Shown one piece after another: positions 1-7,158 of a stretch of DNA of 7,757 bases. Under the pieces are notes generated by a model. The model had not been told where the DNA came from and made no database searches. It saw only the letters and a list, made by a program, of their open reading frames with translations. The DNA comes from an uncultured Candidatus Altimarinota bacterium (GTDB lineage Bacteria; Patescibacteriota; Gracilibacteria; BD1-5; JAGOOR01). The DNA lies in assembly GCA_937920005.1 (NCBI GenBank), contig CALETF010000113.1, positions 1 through 7,757 on the forward strand, read 5' to 3'. Numbering within the stretch: position 1 is the first letter of the stretch; each line of letters opens with the position of its first letter. The position numbers were made by a program, and so were the translations under genes.

Positions 1-272
1 CCAATACCTGGTTCGCCTGAGAGAAGAGTCAGACTTCCTCGTACCAATCAGCCTCCGAGGACACTCGCAAGTTCGACACTTTCGACACTGAGACGAGTAT
101 GAGATGTCGAACGTGGGTTGAGACTCACTACATCCCCTTTTTTACCAGAGACTTTTTGTTTTCCTGATACTTTGATAACTTCTTGCTCAGTCAAAGTATT
201 CCACTGTCCACATTGTGGACACTGGCCTGACCATTTGAGCTGGGTATGATGACAGTTGGAGCACGTAAACAT
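1..272 (-). CDS. radA: DNA repair protein RadA, N-terminal part (cut by window edge)
   Basis: RadA (Sms) is a RecA-related ATPase that helps process branched recombination intermediates. The first 90 codons are visible. A C4 zinc finger comes first (C4-x2-C7, then C18-x2-C21, with the typical GQCPQCGQWNT context). A basic linker follows, then the start of the ATPase core: VLGGGLVRGS and the Walker A beginning GEPGIG, where the window ends. The middle Gly of VLGGG (residue 75, bases 48-50) is a TGA codon; this residue is normally Gly, so TGA must be sense here. ATG at 270-272 is chosen because the zinc finger begins at once after it, as in other RadA proteins. It lies 30 bases after the second gtrA-like gene and is probably in the same operon, with a possible extra -10 just upstream. 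Identity is near certain; the gene is incomplete only because of the window edge. Confidence 0.95.
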
Positions 273-278
273 AGCTCC

Positions 279-284
279 ATTGTA
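279..284 (-). promoter_or_regulatory. Possible -10 box of radA (TACAAT)
   Basis: TACAAT lies on the minus strand exactly six bases before the radA ATG, the same offset as for the genes starting at 3024 and 2592. No convincing -35 box is found 16 to 18 bases upstream. The six-base gap reads GGAGCT, so a GGAG Shine-Dalgarno-like string is present, but only two bases from the ATG, which is too close for normal use. Either a weak internal, leaderless start or chance. Confidence 0.35.
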
Positions 285-302
285 CGAAAAAAACGAAAAA
301 CT

Positions 303-686
303 CTACCTTTGAGAAAAGGTAATTTTGGCATCGAGAAAAAAACTTCCCACACCTGCCACAGAAGCGACAATACAGCGAGCAAGAAAATACTGCAATCACA
401 AGATTTCAACGAAGAGATACATAGCAATAAGAATTATTGCGAGCACAACAAGGGCCACAAAAAGAGAACGAATAAGACCTGGGAAAGTCTTCACAGAACT
501 GTCAAAAGTCCAAATACGATTTGCAAAAAAAGAAATACAACTTGCTACCACAAAACCAATCACACAAGAAAAAAGATAGTAAAATCACAATACATCAGTA
601 CACCACCAAACCAGAAATAAATTTATTCCCAGGGTCACGAGAGATATGAATGTATACTTAGAAAAAAGAAATAGCCGGGCTTTCAT
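303..686 (-). CDS. GtrA-like four-helix membrane protein (second copy)
   Basis: This 127-residue, very hydrophobic protein has the layout of the GtrA family: four membrane helices, with SFFANRIWTF after helix 2 and SFFLDAKITF at the end. GtrA proteins are thought to help move lipid-linked sugars across the membrane or to assist polysaccharide glycosyltransferases; which substrate is used here cannot be told. Residues 34 and 97 are TGA codons read as Gly, so a standard-code reading breaks the gene. The ATG at 684-686 lies one base after the TAG of the CPBP gene, with no Shine-Dalgarno sequence, which suggests translational coupling. It stops with TAG 30 bases before radA. It differs clearly from the first GtrA-like protein at 1300-1713 but shares the FFANR..TF and FLD.KITF signatures. 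No glycosyltransferase partner is visible in the window. Confidence 0.82.
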
Positions 687-687
687 G

Positions 688-1296
688 CTAGAAAAATGTG
701 TAGAGAACGGCTACAAAATTGAGAATAGAATGGCTCAAGGAGACGAGATAAAAATTTGGATACTTCTTAAACATCCACGCAAAGCCTATGCCAGCAAAAA
801 ATGTAAGAGGAAGAATAAGGAGAACCGATCAATAAATGATGTGTAAAAAGGTAAAAAGAAATGTATTGATGAGTATGACCGAGAAAAGAGAAAGATGAAG
901 GCTGGAAAGCTCTTTCATAAGGAAGCTCCTATAAAGAAACTCTTGTGCTATACTGATAGGAATAAATAAAAACAAAAGATGTATATCCTTATACCAAAAC
1001 TGTTGTGGGGTTTTTCCGAGAAAAAAAGCAAGAGAGAGTAAGACTCAAACACCCAGGATAGTAAACAAAATGTAGGGTAGAACAGAATATCTGAGATTAT
1101 CTGTTCGAAATCACAAACTCATATACGACCAGTGATGCGACACTATAACCCATCAAACAAAGAGAGTGACCAATAAAAGCAAAAAAAGTCGAAATTGATG
1201 CTCTATAATACCAGTCCAAAGAAGGAGTACAGGCAGAATAAAAATAAGAAACAGTCTCGTAACAATTTTTTCAGAATGAGAGTAGACAAGCATCAT
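688..1296 (-). CDS. CPBP-family intramembrane protease (CAAX protease/bacteriocin-processing type)
   Basis: This 202-residue multi-pass membrane protein (about six hydrophobic segments) carries the three CPBP (Abi/Rce1-like) motifs in order: QE-x3-R (Q118, E119, R123), F-x3-H (F148, H152) and H-x3-N (H189, N193). Family members cleave peptides inside the membrane; bacterial roles include prenyl-protein-like processing and bacteriocin immunity. The first acidic residue of the usual EExxxR is Gln here. In archaeal Rce1 that Glu is catalytic, so activity is uncertain. Four codons (residues 48, 62, 84, 156) are TGA read as Gly; under the standard code nothing of this protein survives as a long frame. 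The start ATG at 1294-1296 (a second ATG follows directly) is three bases after the TAG of the upstream gtrA-like gene. It sits between two GtrA-like genes in one operon, which suggests an envelope role, by inference. Confidence 0.82.
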
Positions 1297-1299
1297 AGA

Positions 1300-1713
1300 C
1301 TATACTCGAAAAGTAATCTTCATATCGAGGAAATATCCTATAAATCCGGTCACAACAGTTGAAAAAGTACGAGCCCAAACATAGTGAAATGCAAGAAAAT
1401 GAACCATTCAATATGTAATAATCAAAACAGCAAGGAAAGAATAAAATGCTATGGTCATAAATCTGACATATCCATGCTTGAAATGAGTATTGGTCTTAAA
1501 GGTATATTTCCTATTGGCAAAAAATGCAACCACAGACTCTATAACAAACGCTATACTCGAGGCAAGGAGATAATGCATGCTCACAAACTGAACAAAAGCC
1601 CACACCATAAGGAGGTTGAGGACGAGCATGATAGCACCTATAGTGACATATCGTACGAACTGTACGAGACGTTCATGCTGATGAGAAAAATGGAGGAGAA
1701 ATTGAGACATCAT
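1300..1713 (-). CDS. GtrA-like four-helix membrane protein (first copy)
   Basis: This 137-residue protein matches the GtrA family: a short polar N-terminus, then FVRYVTIGA leading into helix 1, LNLLMVWAF, a second helix ending in AFFANRKYTF, a basic loop, and two further helices ending in GYFLDMKITF. The family is linked to export or flipping of lipid-linked sugars for surface polysaccharide or wall glycosylation. Residue 102 (bases 1408-1410) is a TGA codon read as Gly. Ending the protein there would remove the fourth helix and the conserved C-terminal signature, so readthrough as sense is strongly supported; the true stop is TAG at 1300-1302. Two adjacent ATG codons (1711-1713 and 1708-1710) could start it. 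A near-consensus promoter lies just upstream, and there is no clear Shine-Dalgarno site. It is the first gene of the cluster running into radA. Confidence 0.85.
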
Positions 1714-1729
1714 TCAAATTTACGCTCAT

Positions 1730-1758
1730 AATTTAGCATATAAATTTAAACATGTCAA
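1730..1758 (-). promoter_or_regulatory. Strong promoter of the gtrA-CPBP-gtrA-radA cluster
   Basis: On the minus strand, TTGACA (1753-1758) is followed by a 17-base spacer and TAAATT (1730-1735), with TGC directly before the -10 box forming an extended -10. This is the best sigma-70-type promoter in the window. It starts four bases after the stop of the HD-domain gene. The expected transcription start near 1723 would leave a leader of about ten bases before the ATG at 1713. Confidence 0.75.
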
Positions 1759-1761
1759 TAT

Positions 1762-2592
1762 TTATTTTGAAAAGTCGATTCTGGAGAGCTTTTCGAGGTA
1801 TTTTTCATACTCAAAGCGAGCATAATCTGGCATACGAGAGAGTGCCAAAGGAGTCCAGGTTTGTTCTACAAAACCAAAAAAATCTTTCTCCAGTATATCA
1901 CAGATAACATCACGGGCAAAAATATACTCTGGATGATCAATGGCAGATACATGACGATAAACGTCTATACCCTTTTGAAAACAGTATTCAAAAGAATCAG
2001 CCTGTGGCAGAGATAATGTTTCGCGATAAAAGTCGCTCGCAAGATAATGAGCGACAAAACCGTGAAAACTATTTGTTCCATCAACAAAGTTATCGAGAAC
2101 TCTCGCTATCATGCCAACAGGCGTTGTCTTATCGAAATCAATTTTTCCTGTGAAAAGCATCTCTTTTGCAGGATCAAAAGCACGATAGAGCATCTTATCT
2201 TCTAGAGAAAATATTTCTTCCATAACAGCCTCTTCCCTCTTCTTGATAAGTAAGGCGAGGTGAGGATTTCTGATTTTATCAATAGAGGTCATGTCAGATT
2301 GAGTCCCTTGCGAATCAACTATCTCTGGTATATCGTGAATCCAGAGAGTTCTGATAATAGCAGTTTTTTCTTTTTCAGGAAGAGGTAAATGCTCAGCATA
2401 GAGGACCATTCTTTTGGTATGCTCATCAACAGCATCATCAAAAATATGATCCAGATTCTGATCCTTAAATTTATATCGACTCACTTTCGATCCAAGAGTT
2501 ATATACTGCTCTAGGTCTGCCGGTGGAACAATATCATCTATCGTTCTTTCAAAAAGTGTTTTAGTAAATGGTGTTTTATATTTTTGTGGCAT
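1762..2592 (-). CDS. HD-domain metal-dependent phosphohydrolase-like protein
   Basis: This 276-residue soluble protein contains an HD-superfamily core: H58 in DEHTKRMVLYAEHL, the paired H86-D87 in RTLWIHDIPEIVD, and a later Asp (D167) in MIARVLDNFVDG, the normal order of metal ligands. HD proteins of this size include nucleotidases and nucleotide phosphohydrolases of the YfbR type, but the substrate cannot be read from sequence. The C-terminal half (from about residue 180) is not familiar. The start is ATG 2590-2592; an in-frame TTG six codons upstream is possible but less likely, because the promoter-like boxes at 2599-2626 would place transcription start at the ATG. It ends with TAA, and no TGA codon occurs in the gene. 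The downstream cluster has its own promoter, so it may be a single-gene unit. Confidence 0.72.
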   Translation of the reverse strand: MPQKYKTPFTKTLFERTIDDIVPPADLEQYITLGSKVSRYKFKDQNLDHIFDDAVDEHTKRMVLYAEHLPLPEKEKTAIIRTLWIHDIPEIVDSQGTQSDMTSIDKIRNPHLALLIKKREEAVMEEIFSLEDKMLYRAFDPAKEMLFTGKIDFDKTTPVGMIARVLDNFVDGTNSFHGFVAHYLASDFYRETLSLPQADSFEYCFQKGIDVYRHVSAIDHPEYIFARDVICDILEKDFFGFVEQTWTPLALSRMPDYARFEYEKYLEKLSRIDFSK

Positions 2593-2598
2593 ACAGAA

Positions 2599-2626
2599 AG
2601 AGTATGCCAAAAATCATCTCGGTCAA
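2599..2626 (-). promoter_or_regulatory. Candidate promoter of the HD-domain gene
   Basis: TTGACC (2621-2626, minus strand), a 16-base spacer and TACTCT (2599-2604) precede the ATG by six bases. The -35 box is good and the -10 box weak. The geometry equals that of the gene at 2629-3024 and implies a leaderless message. The -35 box overlaps the spacer just after the stop codon of that upstream gene. Confidence 0.45.
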
Positions 2627-2628
2627 AC

Positions 2629-3024
2629 CTATTCAAATTCTTTTCTTTCGCGAAAGTTCTTCTGATGCTCTTGTCCAAGAGGATGAGATGCGTGTTTTAT
2701 AGCACAACTATAAAGCTCCATTTGATTTACCACCGCTTTTGCGTAGGCAACGACGCCATTAGCATATTCACAGTAGAGACAATTAACTTTTTGAAAAAAT
2801 GTTAGCTTAGCAAGTTGATATCGATCAAGAATAACGTACTTTCTTCGCTCAATACGTGGAATCTCAGCAAGACGGAAATAAATATTTTGAAATTGCCATA
2901 CAAAAAGATCTACTATGACAAGAGGAATAAGGCACGCATAGGTAGAAACAGCTCCAATAATTCACCAAAATTGCCCCATATAACGAACAGTAACCCCCTT
3001 TCCAAAGATAATATAACGGTTCAT
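2629..3024 (-). CDS. Conserved membrane-anchored protein with NCLYCEYANG motif, function unknown
   Basis: This is a 131-residue protein with one strong membrane segment (about residues 19-43), followed by a polar region: IPRIERRKYVILDR, then FQKVNCLYCEYANGVVAYA, and a C-terminal CAIKHA. I recognise this layout (Cys-x2-Cys-x-YANG, then Cys-x-IKH) from a conserved bacterial family of unknown function. C82, C85, C107 and H111 could bind a metal, but that is inference. Residue 21 (TGG-TGA-ATT context, FWGII) is TGA read as Gly; the standard code would stop the protein inside its membrane segment. The start ATG at 3022-3024 lies six bases after a clear -10 box, with no Shine-Dalgarno sequence. It ends with TAG, 37 bases before the HD-domain gene. 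Confidence 0.82.
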
Positions 3025-3030
3025 AGCAAT

Positions 3031-3059
3031 ATTGTATCTTATGCCTTGCGCGAAGTCAA
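3031..3059 (-). promoter_or_regulatory. Strong promoter giving a probably leaderless mRNA
   Basis: TTGACT (3054-3059) and TACAAT (3031-3036) on the minus strand are separated by 17 bases. The ATG begins seven bases after the -10 box, where transcription itself is expected to start, so the message for the YANG-motif protein is probably leaderless. The promoter starts right after the tRNA terminator. Confidence 0.72.
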
Positions 3060-3070
3060 AGAATCAAAAC

Positions 3071-3095
3071 AAAAAACACTCCTGAAAGAGTGTTT
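3071..3095 (-). terminator. Intrinsic terminator after tRNA-Leu
   Basis: On the minus strand an 8-bp perfect stem, AAACACTC (3088-3095) with GAGTGTTT (3074-3081), encloses a six-base loop and runs into a T tract (3071-3076, then G and four more T). It lies 13 bases after the CCA end of the tRNA and points the same way. The plus-strand reading has only three T after the stem, so it serves the minus strand. Confidence 0.8.
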
Positions 3096-3108
3096 CTAAG
3101 ATTACAAA

Positions 3109-3193
3109 TGGTGCCCAAGAGAGGACTCGAACCTCCATGCCTCGCGGCGCTACCACCTCAAGGTAGTGCGTCTGCCAATTTCGCCACCTGGGC
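3109..3193 (-). tRNA. tRNA-Leu (anticodon GAG)
   Basis: A class II tRNA with a complete cloverleaf on the minus strand. The acceptor stem pairs GCCCAGG (3187-3193) with CTTGGGC (3113-3119) through one G-U pair. The D-arm contains AAATTGGCAGA, the anticodon stem is CTACC/GGTAG (3150-3166), and the loop TTGAGGT places anticodon GAG at 3157-3159. A long variable arm with a GCC/GGC stem follows, then a T-arm with loop TTCGAGT. Discriminator A (3112) and an encoded CCA (3109-3111) end it. GAG reads CUC and CUU leucine codons, both common in these genes. It has its own promoter-like boxes and terminator. It is not the UCA-anticodon tRNA-Gly that the recoded UGA needs; that gene must be elsewhere. 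Confidence 0.96.
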
Positions 3194-3207
3194 ACATTGC
3201 AAGGTGT

Positions 3208-3234
3208 ACTATAAGAACTTTTTTACTTTTTCAA
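3208..3234 (-). promoter_or_regulatory. Candidate promoter of tRNA-Leu
   Basis: TATAGT (3208-3213) preceded by TTGAAA (3229-3234) on the minus strand, 14 bases before the mature tRNA 5' end. The 15-base spacer is short, so the -35 assignment is weak; the -10 box is good. The -35 box and part of the spacer lie inside the last codons of the MscS-like gene. Confidence 0.5.
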
Positions 3235-3909
3235 GTTTTTTTCTTCGTCATCTTTCTTGTTCAGATACTCATGGATTATTTGGGCAGCAGCCTCTCGCCC
3301 CCCAAGTCCAAATGCTAATCCGAATGCCAAACTGGCTGAGGCCACAAAACCAATGAGAACAGAACGAATCAAATATTCTGGAATAATCTCTATAGCACCT
3401 GTGTTAATCAGATTAATGGCAATAGTGAAAGTAAAAAACAGGATTAATGCACGGGCAATTTGAGCTAAAATAGCAGCTGTTCGGGGATTTTCAAAGTGGA
3501 CAGCATTGTAGACAATCGTGTACCCTGTTCGAGAGGTTTGAATCCCAAAAAATGTGATAAGTAAAGCCAAAAGAAGGTATGGAAGATACGCGACAACACT
3601 GTCGAGAAACTTCTCAAGGTCACTATATCCTGCTTTTTCTACAGCAGCCCGAAGAAAAAGAAGAAATGTAAAAACAGAGATATATTTCCCAATAGCTCGA
3701 GGCAGAGGATCACGACCAATACGAGTGGAATGTCAGAGAAATTTATGAAGGAGTTTTTCTATGCCCGTAAAACGAAATATCCATCCGATAAAAAGATAAA
3801 TAAGGAGGGCTGTGACAAGACCAAAAAGCAAAAGTTGAGCCGCTTCCATCATCGGAGATGGTTCCAGAAGCATATAAACAAAAGAGGTATACATAGAGTC
3901 ATTGTACAT
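3223..3909 (-). CDS. Small MscS-like (conserved TM-helix) membrane protein
   Basis: This 228-residue protein has about five membrane segments (near residues 22-46, 75-92, 103-122, 143-167 and 180-202). The last contains a Gly/Ala-rich helix, LAFGLAFGLGG, followed by REAAAQIIHEYL and a charged tail. This Gly/Ala-rich helix with GREAA resembles the pore-lining helix of MscS channels and the 'conserved TM helix' repeat proteins. The beta domain that follows the pore helix in true MscS is absent, so it may be a reduced channel or a channel-like protein. Residue 59 (bases 3733-3735) is TGA read as Gly between the first helix and a basic loop. The start ATG at 3907-3909 is 32 bases after uvrB, with no Shine-Dalgarno site and no clear promoter, so it is probably cotranscribed with uvrB. 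Confidence 0.65.
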
Positions 3910-3941
3910 GATTGTGTTTGATTATGCAACTTTTGACATGA

Positions 3942-5879
3942 TTATCAGAGTTCCAAAATAGTATCTCGGAGTTCAGCCGCCTTTTCAAAGTCTAAATTGG
4001 CAGCTGCGATGTCCATTTCGAGCTCCAAACGACGTATATAAGCCTCACGGTCAATACCCTTGGGAATCGAGGTAAGTGGTTCTTTTTTCTCTTTGAATCA
4101 GAGATCTTTGATAGTCGAAATAATAGTCGTTGGTGTGATGTCGTGTTTCTTGTTATATTCCATTTGAATAGCACGTCTTCGGGCTGTGATATCCATAGTC
4201 TCTTGCATAGAACGTGATATCTGTCCCTCGTACGAATAGAAAACCACGTGTCCATTCGCATTTCTGGCAGCACGACCAACAATCTGGATGAGGGATTGTG
4301 TCGATCGGAGAAACCCTTGTTTATGAGCGTCGACGACACCAATAAACGATACTTCTGGGAGATCAAGCCCCTCTCTGAGGAGATTGACGCCAACGATGAC
4401 ATCCACTTTTCCTGTTCTTAAATCCTTCAAAATCTTTAATCGTTCAATAGTGTCTATCTCAGAATGAAGATAGTGCGCTGTGATGCCCTGTTCTTTGAGG
4501 TACGAAGCGAGGTCTTCACTCGATTTTTTGGTCACCGTCGTGATGAGAGCACGTTCGCCACGTTCGACACTCGATCTGATGTTATAGAGGAGACTTTCGA
4601 CCAATTTGTCCATTGGTTCGACAGCAATTTCTGGATCCAGGAGACCAGTCGGACGAATAACCTGTTCGACCAGAGGACCCCCTCGTTCTATTTCTGAATC
4701 ACCTGGTGTAGCAGAAACACAGACAAATTGTTTTATACGGGTCTCAAATTCATGAAAATAAAGAGGCCTGTTGTCATAGGCACTTGGGAGACGAAATCAG
4801 TTCTCGATAAGCATATCCTTGCGAGATTTATCACCTGCGAACATGCCTCGAACTTGAGACAGGGTAATATGTGATTCATCGACAATGGTGAGGAAATTAT
4901 CAGGGAAAAAATCAATCAGGGTCGTCGGAGGAGCGCCAGGTTCACGATGATCAAGATGTCGAGAATAGTTCTCAATACCTTTTACATAGCCGACTTCTGT
5001 CATCATTTCGAGGTCATATTCGACACGTGTCTTGATTCTCTCTGCAGCGACGATATTGCCACGACTCTTGAAATACTCTACTCTTTCTTCCAATTCAGCC
5101 TTGATAGCAGGAGTGATAGCTTTGACATGTTCGACACTCGTAACAGTATGAGAAGCAGGAAAAAGCATCAAATCAGGAACACTTTCGCGGACATGACCAG
5201 ATATCGGCTCGACAACACGAATTGCCTCTATTTCCGTTCCAAAAAACTCGACACTATAATAATATTCTTTACTGGCTGGAAATATCTGAAGAGTATCTCC
5301 GAGAACGCGGAACATGCCTTGTTTGAAATCGCTCGTTGATCGGTCAAATTGGAGAGAAACAAGATGATGTATGAGATCTTTGAGGATATATCTCTGACCA
5401 ACAGAGAGACGCAAAACACCCCCTAAATATTCTTCTTTGTTCCCAATACCATATATACAACTCACGGAAGCTACTATGATGACATCTTCACGGGTTAAGA
5501 GGGCCTCAGTAGCCGCATGACGGAGACGATCGATTTCATCATTGATAGCACTATCTTTTTCGATATAGGTATCTGTTTTTTGGATATATGCTTCTGGTTG
5601 ATAATAATCATAGTAACTGACAAAATAATGGACCGCATTATCAGGAAAAAACTCTCGAAACTCTTGGCACAGTTGGGCAGCGAGGGTTTTGTTATGAGCA
5701 ATGATGAGAGTGGGGCGCTGAACTTTTTGGATAATATTCGCCATAGTAAATGTCTTACCAGAACCAGTCACACCTTGGAGTGTCTGATATCGATTGCCCT
5801 TATTAATACTCTCAACCAATTGTTTGATTGCTTCTGGTTGATCACCAGTTGGTTTGTAGTTACTTTTGAGGGAAAACAT
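3942..5879 (-). CDS. uvrB: Excinuclease ABC subunit B
   Basis: UvrB verifies DNA damage in nucleotide excision repair, taking DNA from UvrA and recruiting UvrC. All landmarks of the 645-residue protein are present: Walker A GVTGSGKT (36-43), the beta-hairpin region starting YYDYYQPEAYI (89-99), Walker B DESH (334-337), GFRLPSAYDNRPL (361-373), helicase motifs LLREGLDLPEV and SLIQIVGRAARN, YNKKHDITPTTI, and a C-terminal UVR motif (RRLELEMDIAAANLDFEKAAELR). TGA codons fall at residues 361, 594 and 645. Residue 361 is the normally invariant Gly before FRLPSA, direct proof that TGA is Gly; standard decoding would cut UvrB there. The last sense codon is TGA followed by TAA. ATG 5877-5879 lies one base after the TAG of ctpA, without a Shine-Dalgarno site. 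Length is close to the usual 650-680. Confidence 0.98.
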
Positions 5880-5880
5880 A

Positions 5881-7032
5881 CTATTTTTTTATCTTTTCTT
5901 TGATGATTTTGAGGGCTTGTTCTTTTTGACTATCTATACCATCAGTTATGTCTTTTGGGGTTGGTAAAATAACATACTCTGGAGTGATTCATTTACCATC
6001 CAGAAGCTCCCCTGCCGCTGTTCGCCAATGAGCTGTTGTTATTTTTATTTGTCCTCCATTTTTAAGCGGAAAAAGTTCTTGGACAGATCATTTTCCATAA
6101 GTTTGAGATCCAAGAATAGGTGACTGAAGGTGTGTATGAAGAGCAGAAGCAAGAATTTCAGCCGCAGAAGCTGTTTGACCATTAACCAAAATAAAAAGAG
6201 GAGTTTTAACATTCATAGTTCCATAGGAAATATGTTGCTCATTGAGAGAGCCCTCGACTGTTGCCACTATTTTGCCAGAATCAAGAAAGAGAGACCCAAC
6301 ATCAACAGCTGCTTGGAGAGTACCTCCGCCATTATTTCTGAGATCGAGCAGGATAGCAGAATACTTCCCTGCGTGTTTGAGAAGAACCTGAGACACATCA
6401 TCCCCAGAATGATCATTAAACGAAAGAAGCTCGATATGGAGGACATTGCCGAGAAGTTCATCCGCAATAATGGGTATTTCAAGCTCTTGTCGGATAAGTG
6501 TGACCTGTTTTTTGGTGGCCAAAACACTCGAAAAAATATCAAGCACAACAGGGGTTCATGCTGGTCACCGTATTTTCTGGACGGCTTCATTTGCTGTTTT
6601 CCCATGCATGCTGAGACCGTCGACTGACTGGATGAGATCTCCTGGCAAAAGACCAGATTTCTGAGCAGGCGAACCAGGTAAAACCCCAGATATATATATA
6701 CCATTTGGGCTTTCTTCGACATAAGCACCTATTCCCTCAAAATCACCTTCTATCATAGTCTGAAATGAAAGCAACTCGTCAGGAGAAAAATACTGTGTAA
6801 ATTTATCACCATAAGCATTCACAAACCCATGAATCATTTCATCGGTCATTTTTTTATCAGAAGGGGTTTGGAGATGCTGATCGAGAATGGTTTTTGCTTC
6901 ATTAATAACATTTCAGAGATCACCTCAGAAATACGATTGTGATGGGGTTTTTACAAAGTTTTGCACAACGTACATTCCTACAAATGTAAGAAAGAGTCAT
7001 GTTAAAAAAAGAGAGAGGGTTTTTCGCATCAT
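5881..7032 (-). CDS. ctpA: S41-family C-terminal processing peptidase (Ctp), membrane-anchored
   Basis: This 383-residue serine protease is of the tail-specific/CtpA type, which trims or degrades envelope proteins outside the cytoplasmic membrane. It starts with a short basic end and one hydrophobic signal-anchor (about 5-24). A PDZ domain follows (about 95-178, with GIYISGVLPGSPAQKSGLLPG), then the S41 core: LLDLRNNGGG (228-237), the catalytic serine S289 in NGQTASAAEI, and the catalytic lysine K314 in TYGKGSVQ. Seven codons (12, 36, 40, 156, 159, 315, 348) are TGA read as Gly; residue 315, next to the catalytic Lys, is normally Gly in the family. The start is one of two adjacent ATGs (7030-7032 or 7027-7029). 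A promoter lies just upstream. It stops with TAG one base before uvrB, so the two are probably translationally coupled. Confidence 0.94.
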
Positions 7033-7042
7033 AGGAGTACCT

Positions 7043-7071
7043 ATTATCGTAAAATAGTTTCATTTTTCCAA
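7043..7071 (-). promoter_or_regulatory. Promoter of the ctpA-uvrB operon
   Basis: TTGGAA (7066-7071) and GATAAT (7043-7048) on the minus strand are spaced by 17 bases. The ATG of ctpA begins eleven bases after the -10 box, so the leader would be only a few bases long. AGG at 7033-7043 is too weak to be called a ribosome binding site. Confidence 0.6.
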
Positions 7072-7084
7072 TCTTTTTTGAACA

Positions 7085-7099
7085 TTAACTTTTTGTTAA
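7085..7099. repeat. Short inverted repeat between divergent promoters
   Basis: TTAAC (7085-7089) and GTTAA (7095-7099) flank five T. It sits upstream of the -35 box of ctpA and 60 bases upstream of the plus-strand -35 box. It could be a binding site for a regulator, but five-base arms in AT-rich DNA can easily arise by chance. The rest of the 167-base gap shows no other structure apart from the two promoters. Confidence 0.25.
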
Positions 7100-7158
7100 A
7101 AAAGTATACCTATCCTTTTTGTAATACGATTTCTTGGAAAACAATGTAAGAAATATAT

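Noticed and set aside
246..846. Lys/Arg/Thr-rich plus-strand open frames at the left end
   Set aside because: Their composition is that of the reverse complement of hydrophobic membrane genes; the minus strand carries GtrA-like and CPBP proteins with clear motifs.
1762..2592. HD-domain gene as recently acquired because it has no TGA codons
   Set aside because: It has only about eight glycines. At the TGA share seen in neighbouring genes, finding none is not surprising, and base composition looks like the rest.
3071..3095. Bidirectional terminator
   Set aside because: The plus-strand side has only three T after the stem, and no plus-strand gene ends there.
3109..3193. tRNA gene as an integration site for a mobile element
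   Set aside because: No integrase, no repeated tRNA 3' end and no phage genes are visible nearby.
2584..3356. Plus-strand open frames over 2584-3356
   Set aside because: They overlap well-supported minus-strand genes and the tRNA, have no family signature, and are antisense shadows.
3942..5879. uvrB, ctpA, radA and others as pseudogenes broken by stop codons
   Set aside because: Every break is a TGA, never TAA or TAG, the frames continue without shifts, and the TGA positions fall on conserved glycines. This is recoding and not decay.
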